A stretch of 64,000 bases of DNA, from positions 183,770 to 247,769 of the forward strand of contig NZXG01000038.1 of assembly GCA_002701845.1 (NCBI GenBank), written 5' to 3'. The notes below the pieces were generated by a model. It saw only the letters and a program-made list of their open reading frames with translations. It had not been told where the DNA came from and did not search any database. Position 1 is the first letter of the stretch. Each line of letters opens with the position of its first letter. The translations under genes and the position numbers were made by a program. This document shows positions 1-7,999 of the stretch, piece after piece. The DNA comes from Pseudomonadales bacterium. Its GTDB lineage: Bacteria > Pseudomonadota > Gammaproteobacteria > Pseudomonadales > Ketobacteraceae.

Positions 1-169
1 AGAGCGCCCGCTTACTGAGCAACGGTAGTAATAAGGCACTAATGCAAAATTTAATGGCGTAAAATTGGACATTTCCTGGACATTTTCGACATCAAAAGCC
101 ATGCAGTGTGATATTTTTCCAACAGCTACCGTAATTTAAAGTTTCAACGATCAAATTCTGGATTTATAG

Positions 170-253
170 AGGTCCCCTCAAGTCTGATAGGTCCTCTTCC
201 AATAGGTCCTCTCATCTAATAGATCCTCTCCCTAACAGGTCTTCTCATAATCG
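170..253. repeat. Imperfect short tandem repeat, five units
   Basis: Five diverged copies of a 15-19 bp unit close to AGGTCCTCTCATCTAAT start at 170, 189, 204, 221 and 237. The last two units run into the 3' end of the broken MBL gene. The rest of 1-231 is AT-richer DNA with no gene, apart from a direct repeat TGGACATTT at about 66-85. Confidence 0.7.
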
Positions 254-1093
254 TTGCCGACAGCAGCAGTCTGCCGCACCTGGTATTGTTCAAGCTCCAG
301 CGGGTCGTGGGCGCAAAACAGATTCAGATCCCCGCCGGCATGCAGCTTCAACTCCCGCAAGCGGCGTTTGTTTTTGCGCATTTGCCGAACATTCTCGGCA
401 ATGGCATGCTGCATCACCACCAGGGCCGGTGGACACTGAGGTGAGCGTTGCAGTTCACCGTGATGGAAATAGGCATCGCCGCAATGTAACAGCCACTGCT
501 CACCGCTGCGCACGGCAACGGCACAATGGCCGCGGGTATGCCCGATGGTAGGCACCAGCAATATCTCCGTTTCTGCGCGCTCAACGCCTGTACGCTGGCG
601 AAACCACGCCATTGTTCGCCTCCCAGGCGGTGAATCACCCAGTGGGGCTGATGCGCCCATTGGCTTTGCAGGTAACGGCGCCGGGCCTGAAAGCTGGGGG
701 ATTAAGGGCTGCCTCCAGCTCATCGACGAAGACATGTACCCGCGCCCGGGGAAAATCCGAAAGACCACCGGCATGATCCAGATCCATGTGCGTCAGCAGA
801 ATGTCAGTGACGTCTTGCGGCCGGTAACCCAACTGCTGCACCTGTTGCCAGGCACTGTCCGCCAGATTCTGGCGCACCCCAAAAGCCAGTCGGCTGGTCA
901 AAGGCCAGCGGCTGTGACGCGGGTCGAGATCCGCTCGGCCCAGACCAGTGTCCACCAATACCAGCCGCTCGTCGGTTTCCACCAGCAGACAATGACAGCA
1001 CAGTGACGCGGTTTCCAGCCAACCGCCGGCGCCATTGATCAGGCGCCTGCCATGGGGACACAGGCTGCCACAACTGAGATGATGTACTTTCAT
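232..1093 (-). pseudogene. MBL-fold metallo-hydrolase, broken by two frameshifts
   Basis: A metallo-beta-lactamase-fold hydrolase of the AttM/YtnP-like kind, split over three reading frames. The first frame (1093 to about 690) begins MKVHHLSCG and carries the metal-binding motif THMDLDHAGG. The middle frame (about 690-580) continues with RRYLQSQWAHQPHW and HRLGGEQW, which the family has at that point. The third frame (about 580-232) holds EILLVPTIGHTRGHC and the C-terminal NLFCAHDP histidine region. Both switches go in the same direction, as expected from two single-base losses, so they do not compensate for each other. Joined, the parts give about 287 residues, a normal length for the family. 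I read it as a decayed gene; two assembly errors are the alternative. Confidence 0.75.
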
Positions 1094-1283
1094 AAGGCCA
1101 ACCCCTGCAATCGGGAGACTGCCGCCAGCTTACGCCGCGCCGCTGCTGTTCTCAACTTTGTTCTTAATTACAGCCACCGCAGCCTGACTCTCACCGGTGT
1201 CGGCGCTGAAGTCAATTTCCACGGGGCTCAGTGGTGTATCATCGTGCCACTCATTCTTTTGTTCTAGAGGCCGGCTTCGCCCC

Positions 1284-2252
1284 ATGCAATTCAAGCGCAT
1301 ACTGCATAACAACAAAACAATGCTGATGGTTAAGGCGGAACAGCAATGGTATGAGGTCGCCGCACTGCTGGATAATGCCGTAGACGATGATAGTCTGCTG
1401 AGTCTGCTGGCGGACTGGCCCCGGTGGCACGATCGCCTGCTGGAAGCCTTGCAACAATCGCCACCCCCGCCGCTGGACATAGCGGCTGGCACGCGGGAGC
1501 TATTACCATTTCAACCCCTGTCTTTGCGTGACTTCATGCTCTCGGAATCCCATGCCATCAATGCGGCCCGGGGTATGGTGCGGCAATTTATGCCTGCCCT
1601 GATGCCACTGGTCAGCTCGGTGGAACGTATTACCCGGCGACCATTCCCGGCCCTGAAGCCCAAACCCATCTGGTATCGGCAACCGGTGTACTATTTCAGT
1701 AATCATTTAAATCTGGCCACTGAGGGCGACCGTATCCACTGGCCCGCCTACACCCGCTACCTGGATTACGAACTGGAACTGGCGCTGGTACTCGCCCGCC
1801 CCCTGTATAACGCCACCCGGGAACAGGCGCTGGCGGCCATTGGCGGCTTTCTGGTGCTGAATGACTTCAGTGCCCGGGATGTGCAGTTGGAGGAGATGCG
1901 CAGCGGCTTTGGCCCGCAAAAATCCAAGCATTTCGTCAATGCCCTGTCCAGTACACTGGTGACGGCGGACGCTGTCCTGGATCGCGTGGACCGCCTCGCG
2001 GCCGGCGTTCGCATCAACGGCCACAGCGTGTGCGAAACCAGTACCGCCGGCCTCCAACACAGCATCGCCGATATGCTGATGCATGCCAGCCGCGACGAAC
2101 CCCTGCACCCCGGCGAGGTGCTGGCCACCGGCACGTTGCCCATGGGCTGCGCCCTGGAAAACAACCACTGGCTGCAACCCGGCGACAAAATCGAGCTGTG
2201 GATTGAGGGGGTGGGCAGCCTCACCAACTTCATCAGTGATAAGAAAAAGTGA
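1284..2252 (+). CDS. Fumarylacetoacetate hydrolase family protein
   Basis: A 322-residue protein of the FAH superfamily, cytosolic metal-dependent enzymes that cleave or decarboxylate beta-keto acids in ring-cleavage and related catabolic routes. The metal-binding signature is visible: DYELELA (about 161-167) supplies two Glu ligands and NDFSARD (193-199) an Asp. A mixed N-terminal domain of about 80 residues precedes the catalytic fold, and GTLPMGCALE lies near the C terminus. I place the start at ATG 1284 (MQFKRILHNN); the frame is open further upstream, but that part lacks family character. The stop is 11 bp before the next gene, an MBL hydrolase, so the two are probably co-transcribed. 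The true substrate is unknown. Confidence 0.85.
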   Translation: MQFKRILHNNKTMLMVKAEQQWYEVAALLDNAVDDDSLLSLLADWPRWHDRLLEALQQSPPPPLDIAAGTRELLPFQPLSLRDFMLSESHAINAARGMVRQFMPALMPLVSSVERITRRPFPALKPKPIWYRQPVYYFSNHLNLATEGDRIHWPAYTRYLDYELELALVLARPLYNATREQALAAIGGFLVLNDFSARDVQLEEMRSGFGPQKSKHFVNALSSTLVTADAVLDRVDRLAAGVRINGHSVCETSTAGLQHSIADMLMHASRDEPLHPGEVLATGTLPMGCALENNHWLQPGDKIELWIEGVGSLTNFISDKKK

Positions 2253-2263
2253 CGGGAAACCCC

Positions 2264-3328
2264 ATGGATAACTTTAAACAACTCACCGATACCGGCCGCC
2301 AACTGACCCGCCATGGCGAACCGCTGCATTACCGCGAGGGGCTCTATCAACTGAGCCCCCATTGTTACAGCTGGCTGGTACCCAACGGCTCCTGGGGTGA
2401 AACCAATATCGGACTGATCGAGTGTGGCGGCAAGAGCGTCCTTATAGACACCTGCTGGGATCTGAATTTCACCCGCCAGATGCTCGACAGCATGGCGCCG
2501 GTGGTGTCGCGATCCCCCATTGATACGGTCATTAACACCCATTCCGACGGTGACCACTGTTGGGGCAATCAGTTGTTTGCCGACCGCACCATCATTGCCA
2601 CCCACGCCTGTCAGCAACAGATGCATCACCTCAAACCGCAATCCATGAGCGCCATTCAACTGGGCTGCAAGGCACTGAAACACCTGCCATTCGGGGCGGT
2701 GGACAGTTTTTCCCGCTACATGGGCGCCATGCTGGCACCTTATCACTTCAAAGGTATTCAGATCACAGATCCCAGCTTCACCTTTCAGCAGGAGCATTGT
2801 GTCACGGTCAATGGCCGGGATCTGGTGCTGTATGAAGTGGGGCCGGGCCACACCGACGGCGACGCCATTGTCTATGTTCCGGATCAGCGGGTGGCCTACG
2901 CCGGCGATATCGCCTTTATCGGCAGCACCCCGGTGATGTGGAGCGGCCCCCTGGAAAACCTGGTGGCGGGCCTGCAACGGCTGCTGGCCCTGGACGCCCG
3001 GGTGCTGGTGCCCGGCCACGGGCCCCTCGCCTCCCGCCAGGACATCCAGCACCTGCTCGACTACTGGCAGTTCGTGGATGAACAGCTGCAGCCCGAGTTT
3101 CACCGGGGCCGCCCGCCCCACGAAGCCGCCGCCGCCATCCTCCACAGCGCCGCTTTTCTGGGCTCACCCTATGCCCGCTGGAGCGAGCCCGAACGGCTGG
3201 TGACCAATGCCTACACCCTGTACCGGCACTGGGGTGCGCCGGCGGATTCTCTGCCGGATCCACTCTCCACTCTGGATCTGATGCGGCGTCAGGCCCGGGT
3301 GGCGGAGGGGTTGACCGCCTCCCATTAA
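2264..3328 (+). CDS. MBL-fold metallo-hydrolase
   Basis: A 354-residue hydrolase of the metallo-beta-lactamase fold. HSDGDHCWGN (93-102) is the HxHxDH-type metal site in the variant form HSDGDH, followed by GPGHTDGD, YAGDIAF and the C-terminal VPGHGPLASR, all standard elements. I chose ATG 2264 (MDNFKQL) over GTG 2249, which overlaps the upstream stop; GACGGGA lies about 7 bases before 2264. It probably forms an operon with the FAH-family gene. That pairing suggests stepwise hydrolysis of a ring-cleavage or ketoacid intermediate, but nothing in the sequence names the substrate. The 3' flank holds an 11-bp repeat. Confidence 0.85.
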   Translation: MDNFKQLTDTGRQLTRHGEPLHYREGLYQLSPHCYSWLVPNGSWGETNIGLIECGGKSVLIDTCWDLNFTRQMLDSMAPVVSRSPIDTVINTHSDGDHCWGNQLFADRTIIATHACQQQMHHLKPQSMSAIQLGCKALKHLPFGAVDSFSRYMGAMLAPYHFKGIQITDPSFTFQQEHCVTVNGRDLVLYEVGPGHTDGDAIVYVPDQRVAYAGDIAFIGSTPVMWSGPLENLVAGLQRLLALDARVLVPGHGPLASRQDIQHLLDYWQFVDEQLQPEFHRGRPPHEAAAAILHSAAFLGSPYARWSEPERLVTNAYTLYRHWGAPADSLPDPLSTLDLMRRQARVAEGLTASH

Positions 3329-3332
3329 CCTA

Positions 3333-3365
3333 CCATTGAGCTCCCATTGAGCTCCCATTGACCTG
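3333..3365. repeat. 11-bp tandem repeat
   Basis: CCATTGAGCTC occurs twice perfectly (3333-3343, 3344-3354), followed by a diverged third copy CCATTGACCTG. It lies just after the MBL hydrolase stop and before the promoter of the RHH gene. Confidence 0.75.
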
Positions 3366-3384
3366 TGCCCATTAGTGTTATATT

Positions 3385-3395
3385 TTGTATTACAA
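3385..3395. promoter_or_regulatory. Candidate operator TTGTATTACAA upstream of the RHH gene
   Basis: A perfect 5-1-5 palindrome TTGTA-T-TACAA, 26 bp upstream of the TTG start at 3422, where a core promoter would sit. The same arms with a different centre recur at 4023-4033, before the ABC1 kinase gene. The gene between the two sites encodes a ribbon-helix-helix protein, so autoregulation is a reasonable inference. Confidence 0.45.
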
Positions 3396-3421
3396 CAATT
3401 CAGAGAGACTGGAGTCACAGT

Positions 3422-3964
3422 TTGACGGACCAGGACAAGTCCAGCAAAGCCGCCCCCACCAAACGCAGCGGCCGCCGGGGTCGCAAACCGGCGGCGGCGG
3501 AAGAGCGTAAGGACCGGGTGATTCAGGCCCGGGTGCCGGAGGATCTGGAATCCACCCTGAAGGCGGCGGCGGAACAGCGGCGAATGTCCGTGTCACACCT
3601 GATCCGCAACGTGCTGGAGGACACCTTCACCCTGGTGGACCATATTGTGGCGGATTCCAGCGCCCTGGTGGAACAGGTGAGCCGCGATGCCAAACGGGTG
3701 GCCGCCAGCGTACGGGGTGATAACGACCGCCAACATCCGCAACCTCCGCCAGCGCCCGTGGATACCGCGGCAAGCCACTCGCCCCAGGCCCTGCTGGACA
3801 GCGTGGATGCCTGGCAGGATGTGATCGTCAACCGCGCCGGCCAGTGTATTGAATGTGGCCGGACCCTGAAGCGGGGCCAGCGGGCCTATCGGGGCCTGAG
3901 CCCATTGCAGGGGCCGGAGACGCCAGCCGTTTGGTTGTGTAGTGATTGCCTGGAACAGCTGTAA
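3422..3964 (+). CDS. Ribbon-helix-helix domain protein with C-terminal zinc ribbon
   Basis: A 180-residue hypothetical protein. A basic N-terminal tail (GRRGRKP) leads into RVIQARVPEDLESTLKAAAE and RMSVSHLIRNVLED, the strand-helix-helix pattern of CopG/Arc-type DNA-binding domains. A Pro/Gln-rich linker follows, then two CxxC pairs, CIECGRT and CSDCLEQL, that would form a zinc ribbon. The start is TTG 3422, because GGAG at 3411-3414 sits 7 bases before it; upstream in-frame codons have no such site. It is probably a DNA-binding regulator. The two TTGTAnTACAA palindromes around it are candidate targets. Confidence 0.7.
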   Translation: MTDQDKSSKAAPTKRSGRRGRKPAAAEERKDRVIQARVPEDLESTLKAAAEQRRMSVSHLIRNVLEDTFTLVDHIVADSSALVEQVSRDAKRVAASVRGDNDRQHPQPPPAPVDTAASHSPQALLDSVDAWQDVIVNRAGQCIECGRTLKRGQRAYRGLSPLQGPETPAVWLCSDCLEQL

Positions 3965-3992
3965 AACACCGCTGTCCAAGCCCCAGTAAACG

Positions 3993-4012
3993 CCGGCACT
4001 GCCGGTTTTTTT
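3993..4012 (+). terminator. Rho-independent terminator after the RHH gene
   Basis: Stem CCGGC/GCCGG with a 3-base loop ACT, followed immediately by seven T residues, 28 bp after the RHH stop codon. Confidence 0.7.
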
Positions 4013-4022
4013 AGCGCTTTAT

Positions 4023-4033
4023 TTGTACTACAA
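4023..4033. promoter_or_regulatory. Candidate operator TTGTACTACAA upstream of the ABC1 kinase
   Basis: A perfect 5-1-5 palindrome with the same arms as the one at 3385-3395. It lies 64 bp upstream of ATG 4098, just after the terminator of the RHH gene, so it would overlap the promoter of the kinase gene. Confidence 0.45.
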
Positions 4034-4097
4034 AAAATGACAACCCCAGGGCGTTACCCTGTTCACTTTTACTGATAACAGCACCGAGGATTCAGCC

Positions 4098-5639
4098 ATG
4101 GAAACATCAAGCCCACTGCCCAACACCCCCCGTCAGGACGGGATGAAGGCCTGGCTGCAGGTATTGAACGCCACCCTGAGCGCCGTGGAAAACACCGTAT
4201 GGCAGGGGCGGGAGCTGGCGGACCGGGCCCTGGCGGCGCTGCAACAGGTGAACGCCGGGGCCACCCAGGCCCGGGATGAGTACGAGCGGATTGCCGCCGC
4301 GGCTGCCCAGTGGCCGGCCCGGGTCCGGCGTATGAAAGAAACCGGCTGGATGCTCACCAAAATCACCACCGCCTATCGCCTGTGGGGCATTCGATCCGCT
4401 TTCCTCAGCCGCCGCCGGGCACCCCAGGCCCTGGAACGGCTGCATCGCCGTAACGCGCGGCTGTTCCGGGATGTGTCCCTGCGCCAGGGGGGCGCCTTTC
4501 TGAAAGTGGGGCAACTGCTGTCGGCGCGGGCGGATCTGTTGCCCAAACCCTGGGTGGAGGAGTTGCGGGTGCTGCAGGATCAGGCCACCGCTCTGCCCTT
4601 CGAGGACATCCGTCAGGTGCTTGAGAGTGAATTGCAGGCGCCCCTGGACCAGCTATTCGACGAATTTGAACCGCAACCCATCGCCGCCGCCAGTATCGGC
4701 CAGGTGCACCGGGCCCGGCTGGCGGATGGCCGGGCAGTGGCGGTAAAGGTACAACGACCGGGGTTGGAGGCCATCATTGATCTGGATATGGCACTGCTGA
4801 AAATTTTTCTGGAAAGCATTTCCTCCCTGCTGCCGCCCACGGATCTGAACACCATCACCGCCGAAATCGAACGCAGCGTGCGGGAGGAGCTGGATTACCG
4901 GATCGAGGCCCGGGCCATGGCCCAGGTGGCGGACTTCCTGGCCGACGTACCCGATGTTGTGGTGCCCAGGCCGGTGGCCAGCCATTGCAGCGGCAAGGTA
5001 CTGGTGAGCAACTTTGTGGTGGGCACCCCCCTGATGCAGGCCCTGGATCAGCGCCGGGATGAGGGTGACCAGGCCGGCCTGGCGGACCTGTTGGGCCGAC
5101 TGCTGGATCTGTACCTGCGCCAGGTGCTGCAGGCGGGGGTATTTCAGGCCGACCCCCACCCCGGCAACCTGCTGGTGACCCCGGACAACAAACTGGTGCT
5201 GCTGGATTTTGGCTGCACCATGACCCTCTCTGACAGCTTCCGCGACGGCTACTTTCAGGTACTGGGAGCGGCCCTGCTGGGGGAGCGCGAGGCCATGGCC
5301 CGGTTGCTGACCCAGATGGGGTTCCAGACCCGCAGCGGCCGCCCGGATACCCTGCTGCTGTTTGCCGATGCCCTGCTGGCGCAGATCCAGCGGGCCGCCA
5401 GCGAGATGAGCCAGGATCAACCCCACTGGCCCACCCAGGGGGAAATCCTGACACAGGCGGAGCGCCTGCTAAGCCAGGCGGAAGCCGATCCGGTGGACAA
5501 ACTGCCGGCGGAGTTCATTATGCTGGCACGGGTGTTTTCCACCCTGGGTGGCCTGTTTACCCACTACCAGCCGAAACTGGATGTACACCGTTACCTGCTG
5601 CCCCATTTGGTGGGGCCGGCACTGAGTCAGGCCCTGTAA
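4098..5639 (+). CDS. ABC1/AarF/UbiB-family atypical kinase
   Basis: A 513-residue protein of the ABC1 (ADCK/UbiB) family of atypical kinase or ATPase proteins, which act in ubiquinone and lipid metabolism. The hallmarks are present in order: KVGQ (136-139), AAASIGQVH (197-204) replacing the usual glycine-rich loop, AVKVQRPG with the ATP-binding Lys near 217, EELDYRIEA, QADPHPGN and LLDFGC. An extra N-terminal helical region of about 90 residues precedes the core. It lacks the two C-terminal transmembrane helices of UbiB, so it is more likely a paralogue than the ubiquinone-biosynthesis protein. An upstream palindrome matches the one before the RHH gene. Confidence 0.88.
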   Translation: METSSPLPNTPRQDGMKAWLQVLNATLSAVENTVWQGRELADRALAALQQVNAGATQARDEYERIAAAAAQWPARVRRMKETGWMLTKITTAYRLWGIRSAFLSRRRAPQALERLHRRNARLFRDVSLRQGGAFLKVGQLLSARADLLPKPWVEELRVLQDQATALPFEDIRQVLESELQAPLDQLFDEFEPQPIAAASIGQVHRARLADGRAVAVKVQRPGLEAIIDLDMALLKIFLESISSLLPPTDLNTITAEIERSVREELDYRIEARAMAQVADFLADVPDVVVPRPVASHCSGKVLVSNFVVGTPLMQALDQRRDEGDQAGLADLLGRLLDLYLRQVLQAGVFQADPHPGNLLVTPDNKLVLLDFGCTMTLSDSFRDGYFQVLGAALLGEREAMARLLTQMGFQTRSGRPDTLLLFADALLAQIQRAASEMSQDQPHWPTQGEILTQAERLLSQAEADPVDKLPAEFIMLARVFSTLGGLFTHYQPKLDVHRYLLPHLVGPALSQAL

Positions 5640-5706
5640 GCGGCGGGTTTGTGAACTGAATCCAGCTGTGCAATGATGCTGGCCCTTCGTTGTACAGGTG
5701 GCTTCC

Positions 5707-6921
5707 ATGAACCAACCCAGCAGAGCGGAGTTCGTGGCCCTGGCGGCCATGCTGATGTCCCTGGTGGCACTGTCCATCGACACCATGCTGCCGGCCCTGC
5801 CGGATATCGCCGGCGAATTCCAACTGGATGATCCCAACGACCAGCAGTACGTCATAACCGTCCTGTTTCTGGGACTGGGGGTGGGCCAGTTGGTGTACGG
5901 TCCATTGTCCGACGCCATCGGCCGTAAATGGCCCATCTATATTGGTCTCGGCCTGTTTTCGGTAGGCGGGCTGCTGTGCCTGTTCACCAAACAGTTTCAC
6001 TGGTTGCTGGTGGGCCGGCTGCTGCAGGGTCTGGGAGCCTCCAGCGCCCGTATTGTGACTCTGGCGGTGGTGCGGGACCGCTTCGAAGGCGCCGCCATGG
6101 CCCAGATCATGTCGTTCATTATGGCGATTTTTATTCTGGTGCCGGCCATGGCGCCCCTTTTGGGCCAGTCCCTGTTACTGCTGGGGGACTGGCACCTGAT
6201 CTTTATTGCCATTCTGGTGTATGGCTGGGTGGCGGTGGTCTGGTTCGGGGTGCGGCTGCCGGAGACCCATCCACCGGCTAAACGCCATCCCCTGCGGATC
6301 AACATTTTGCTGCGCAATATCAGCTTTATTTTGCGCCAGCCTGTCAGTGTGGGCGCCATTCTGGTGATGGGAATGGTGTTCGGTGGCTTTGTGGGTTACC
6401 TGAGCACCGCCCAGCCCATCTTCGTGGAGGTGTACCATACCGGCACCCGGTTTCCGCTGTACTTCGCCCTGCTGGCCATGGCCATTGGTCTGGCCTCGGT
6501 GGTCAATGCCCGGGTGGTGCCCCGGCTGGGGGCGGTGAAAGTCTGCCTGGCGGCGCTCACCGGCCAGTGCCTGTGGTCCGCTCTGATGCTGCTGTTGTTC
6601 GTCCTAGTGTACCACCACCAGCCGCCGTTGTGGTTGTTTATGCTGTATTGCTTCCCGCTGTTTTTCTTTGTTGGGCTGCAGTTTGGCAACCTTAATGCCC
6701 TGGCCCTGCAGCCCCTGGGTAGCATTGCCGGCCTGGGCGCGTCCGTGGCCGGTGCCCTGTCCACCACCCTGGCCGTCCCCACCGGTTCCCTGGTGGGGGA
6801 AGCCTATAACGGCACCCCCGTCCCCCTTACCCTGGGCTTTCTGATTTTTGGCGTGCTGGGTCTGGTGATTTTCTTCACTCTGTGCCGGCACGCGGATCCC
6901 CGCCCCCACCGAGCCCATTGA
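5707..6921 (+). CDS. Bcr/CflA-type MFS drug exporter
   Basis: A 404-residue inner-membrane protein with about twelve hydrophobic segments. The first helix carries SIDTMLPALPDIAGEF and the loop after helix 2 has GPLSDAIGRKWPIY, typical of the Bcr/CflA drug:proton antiporters. MPVGS-like glycine-rich helices follow, and the C terminus is short and cytoplasmic. Start ATG 5707 is preferred to GTG 5698, which would place two extra residues before a second Met. The gap to the kinase gene is 67 bp with no clear terminator. The substrate is unknown. Confidence 0.85.
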   Translation: MNQPSRAEFVALAAMLMSLVALSIDTMLPALPDIAGEFQLDDPNDQQYVITVLFLGLGVGQLVYGPLSDAIGRKWPIYIGLGLFSVGGLLCLFTKQFHWLLVGRLLQGLGASSARIVTLAVVRDRFEGAAMAQIMSFIMAIFILVPAMAPLLGQSLLLLGDWHLIFIAILVYGWVAVVWFGVRLPETHPPAKRHPLRINILLRNISFILRQPVSVGAILVMGMVFGGFVGYLSTAQPIFVEVYHTGTRFPLYFALLAMAIGLASVVNARVVPRLGAVKVCLAALTGQCLWSALMLLLFVLVYHHQPPLWLFMLYCFPLFFFVGLQFGNLNALALQPLGSIAGLGASVAGALSTTLAVPTGSLVGEAYNGTPVPLTLGFLIFGVLGLVIFFTLCRHADPRPHRAH

Positions 6922-6977
6922 GGAATGCCCGCAACAGCGCTATATTGATAAATAACCAGGTGCAGAGGCTCCGTTCA

Positions 6978-7274
6978 ATGTTACGCAATCTGTTACTGCT
7001 TGCGACAACGTTACTGTTCTCGGTCACCTGCTTGGGCAGCTTCTCCGCGCAGGCTTCCGCTTCCGGAGATCAAACATTCCTGAGCAGCGATGCCGATACG
7101 GGATTCTGGTGCCTGGCGGATCACTCCGACAGCAGTGACCCCGAACTGCCGCTCCTGTTCAGCTTCAGCCTGCACACTCCGGATTACTCCCAGGGCAAGC
7201 AGCCCGGCTCCCAGGATGGACGCTGTCAGCAGCTGGCGTTCAACCTTCACAACCGCGACCCTCCCCGCCTCTGA
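6978..7274 (+). CDS. Small secreted protein of unknown function
   Basis: A 98-residue hypothetical protein. Residues 1 to about 26 (MLRNLLLLATTLLFSVTCLGS...AQASA) form a signal peptide with an AxA cleavage site. The mature part is acidic and Ser/Asp-rich, with two Cys residues that could form a disulfide. AGAGG at 6963-6967 lies about 10 bases before ATG 6978. No family was recognised. Confidence 0.55.
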   Translation: MLRNLLLLATTLLFSVTCLGSFSAQASASGDQTFLSSDADTGFWCLADHSDSSDPELPLLFSFSLHTPDYSQGKQPGSQDGRCQQLAFNLHNRDPPRL

Positions 7275-7308
7275 TTCGCTTATTTCAATTGCAGTTAAAA
7301 CACTAAAC

Positions 7309-7359
7309 GGCTGACGCTGCCATTCCCCGCAGGCAACAGTTCTGCTGCCAGCGTCAGCC
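7309..7359. repeat. Inverted repeat in the leader of the CBS gene
   Basis: GGCTGACGCTG (7309-7319) pairs perfectly with CAGCGTCAGCC (7349-7359) across a 29-base loop, ending 23 bp before ATG 7383. No T-run follows. It may be a leader hairpin or an operator-like element. Confidence 0.5.
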
Positions 7360-7382
7360 TCAGCGAATCAAGAGGTAGTACT

Positions 7383-7979
7383 ATGAAACCGTTAACCCTG
7401 TTACCAGCCGCGGGCCAAACCAGTCTGGCCCACCCGGAGCACGTCAAAAACATTACTCTGGATGATCCGGCGCTGGCCATCTTCACGGATTTTCGTCAGT
7501 CCCAGGCCCTGGTGGTGCAAGCGGGCGCATCCGCGGCGGAAGCCGAATCCCGAATGCGCGAAGCCCATGTGCGGATGAAAATCGTGGTGGACAAAGCCAA
7601 CAATGTGCTGGGCATGGTGAGCCTGGACGATCTTAACAACCAGGAGATGATCAAACGCATCTCCCAGGGCTTTCACCGTTCCGAATTGAAAGTGAGTGAC
7701 TTTATGCGGCCCCTGGCGGCGTTAAAGGCATTCCGCTGGCAGGATATTCAGCAGGCCAGTATCGGGGATGTGGTGGACGCGTTGCAGGCCAATGGCGAGC
7801 AGCACTGTCTGGTGGTGGACAACCAGCGCCGGGAGATCCGCGGCATTATTTCCGCCAGTGACATCGCCCGCAAGTTGCGACTGCCGGTGGACATCGCCAC
7901 GGAATCCAATTTTGCCCGCCTGTCCCATGTGATCTATCAGCAGATCAAACCCCGCAACAGCCTGGCCAACGTGGGCTAA
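7383..7979 (+). CDS. CBS-domain protein
   Basis: A 198-residue cytosolic protein with a pair of CBS motifs, a module that senses adenine nucleotides. The first covers about residues 35-85 (ALVVQAGASAAEAESRMREA, MVSLDDL) and the second about 115-165 (IGDVVDALQANGEQHCLVVD, GIISASDIARKL). No catalytic domain is attached, so it is probably a regulatory subunit or energy sensor. AGAGG at 7371-7375 precedes the ATG. It is convergent with the zinc-protease operon; a GC-rich dyad at about 7981-8015 without a T-run separates them. Confidence 0.8.
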   Translation: MKPLTLLPAAGQTSLAHPEHVKNITLDDPALAIFTDFRQSQALVVQAGASAAEAESRMREAHVRMKIVVDKANNVLGMVSLDDLNNQEMIKRISQGFHRSELKVSDFMRPLAALKAFRWQDIQQASIGDVVDALQANGEQHCLVVDNQRREIRGIISASDIARKLRLPVDIATESNFARLSHVIYQQIKPRNSLANVG

Positions 7980-7999
7980 AGCGCAACCCGCGTTCCCGG

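Noticed and set aside
170-253. CRISPR array
   Set aside because: The units are 15-19 bp, contiguous and without unique spacers; no cas genes are present.
1766-3145. A 459-codon open frame antisense to the FAH and MBL genes
   Set aside because: It spans two intact genes with catalytic motifs and has no recognisable domain.
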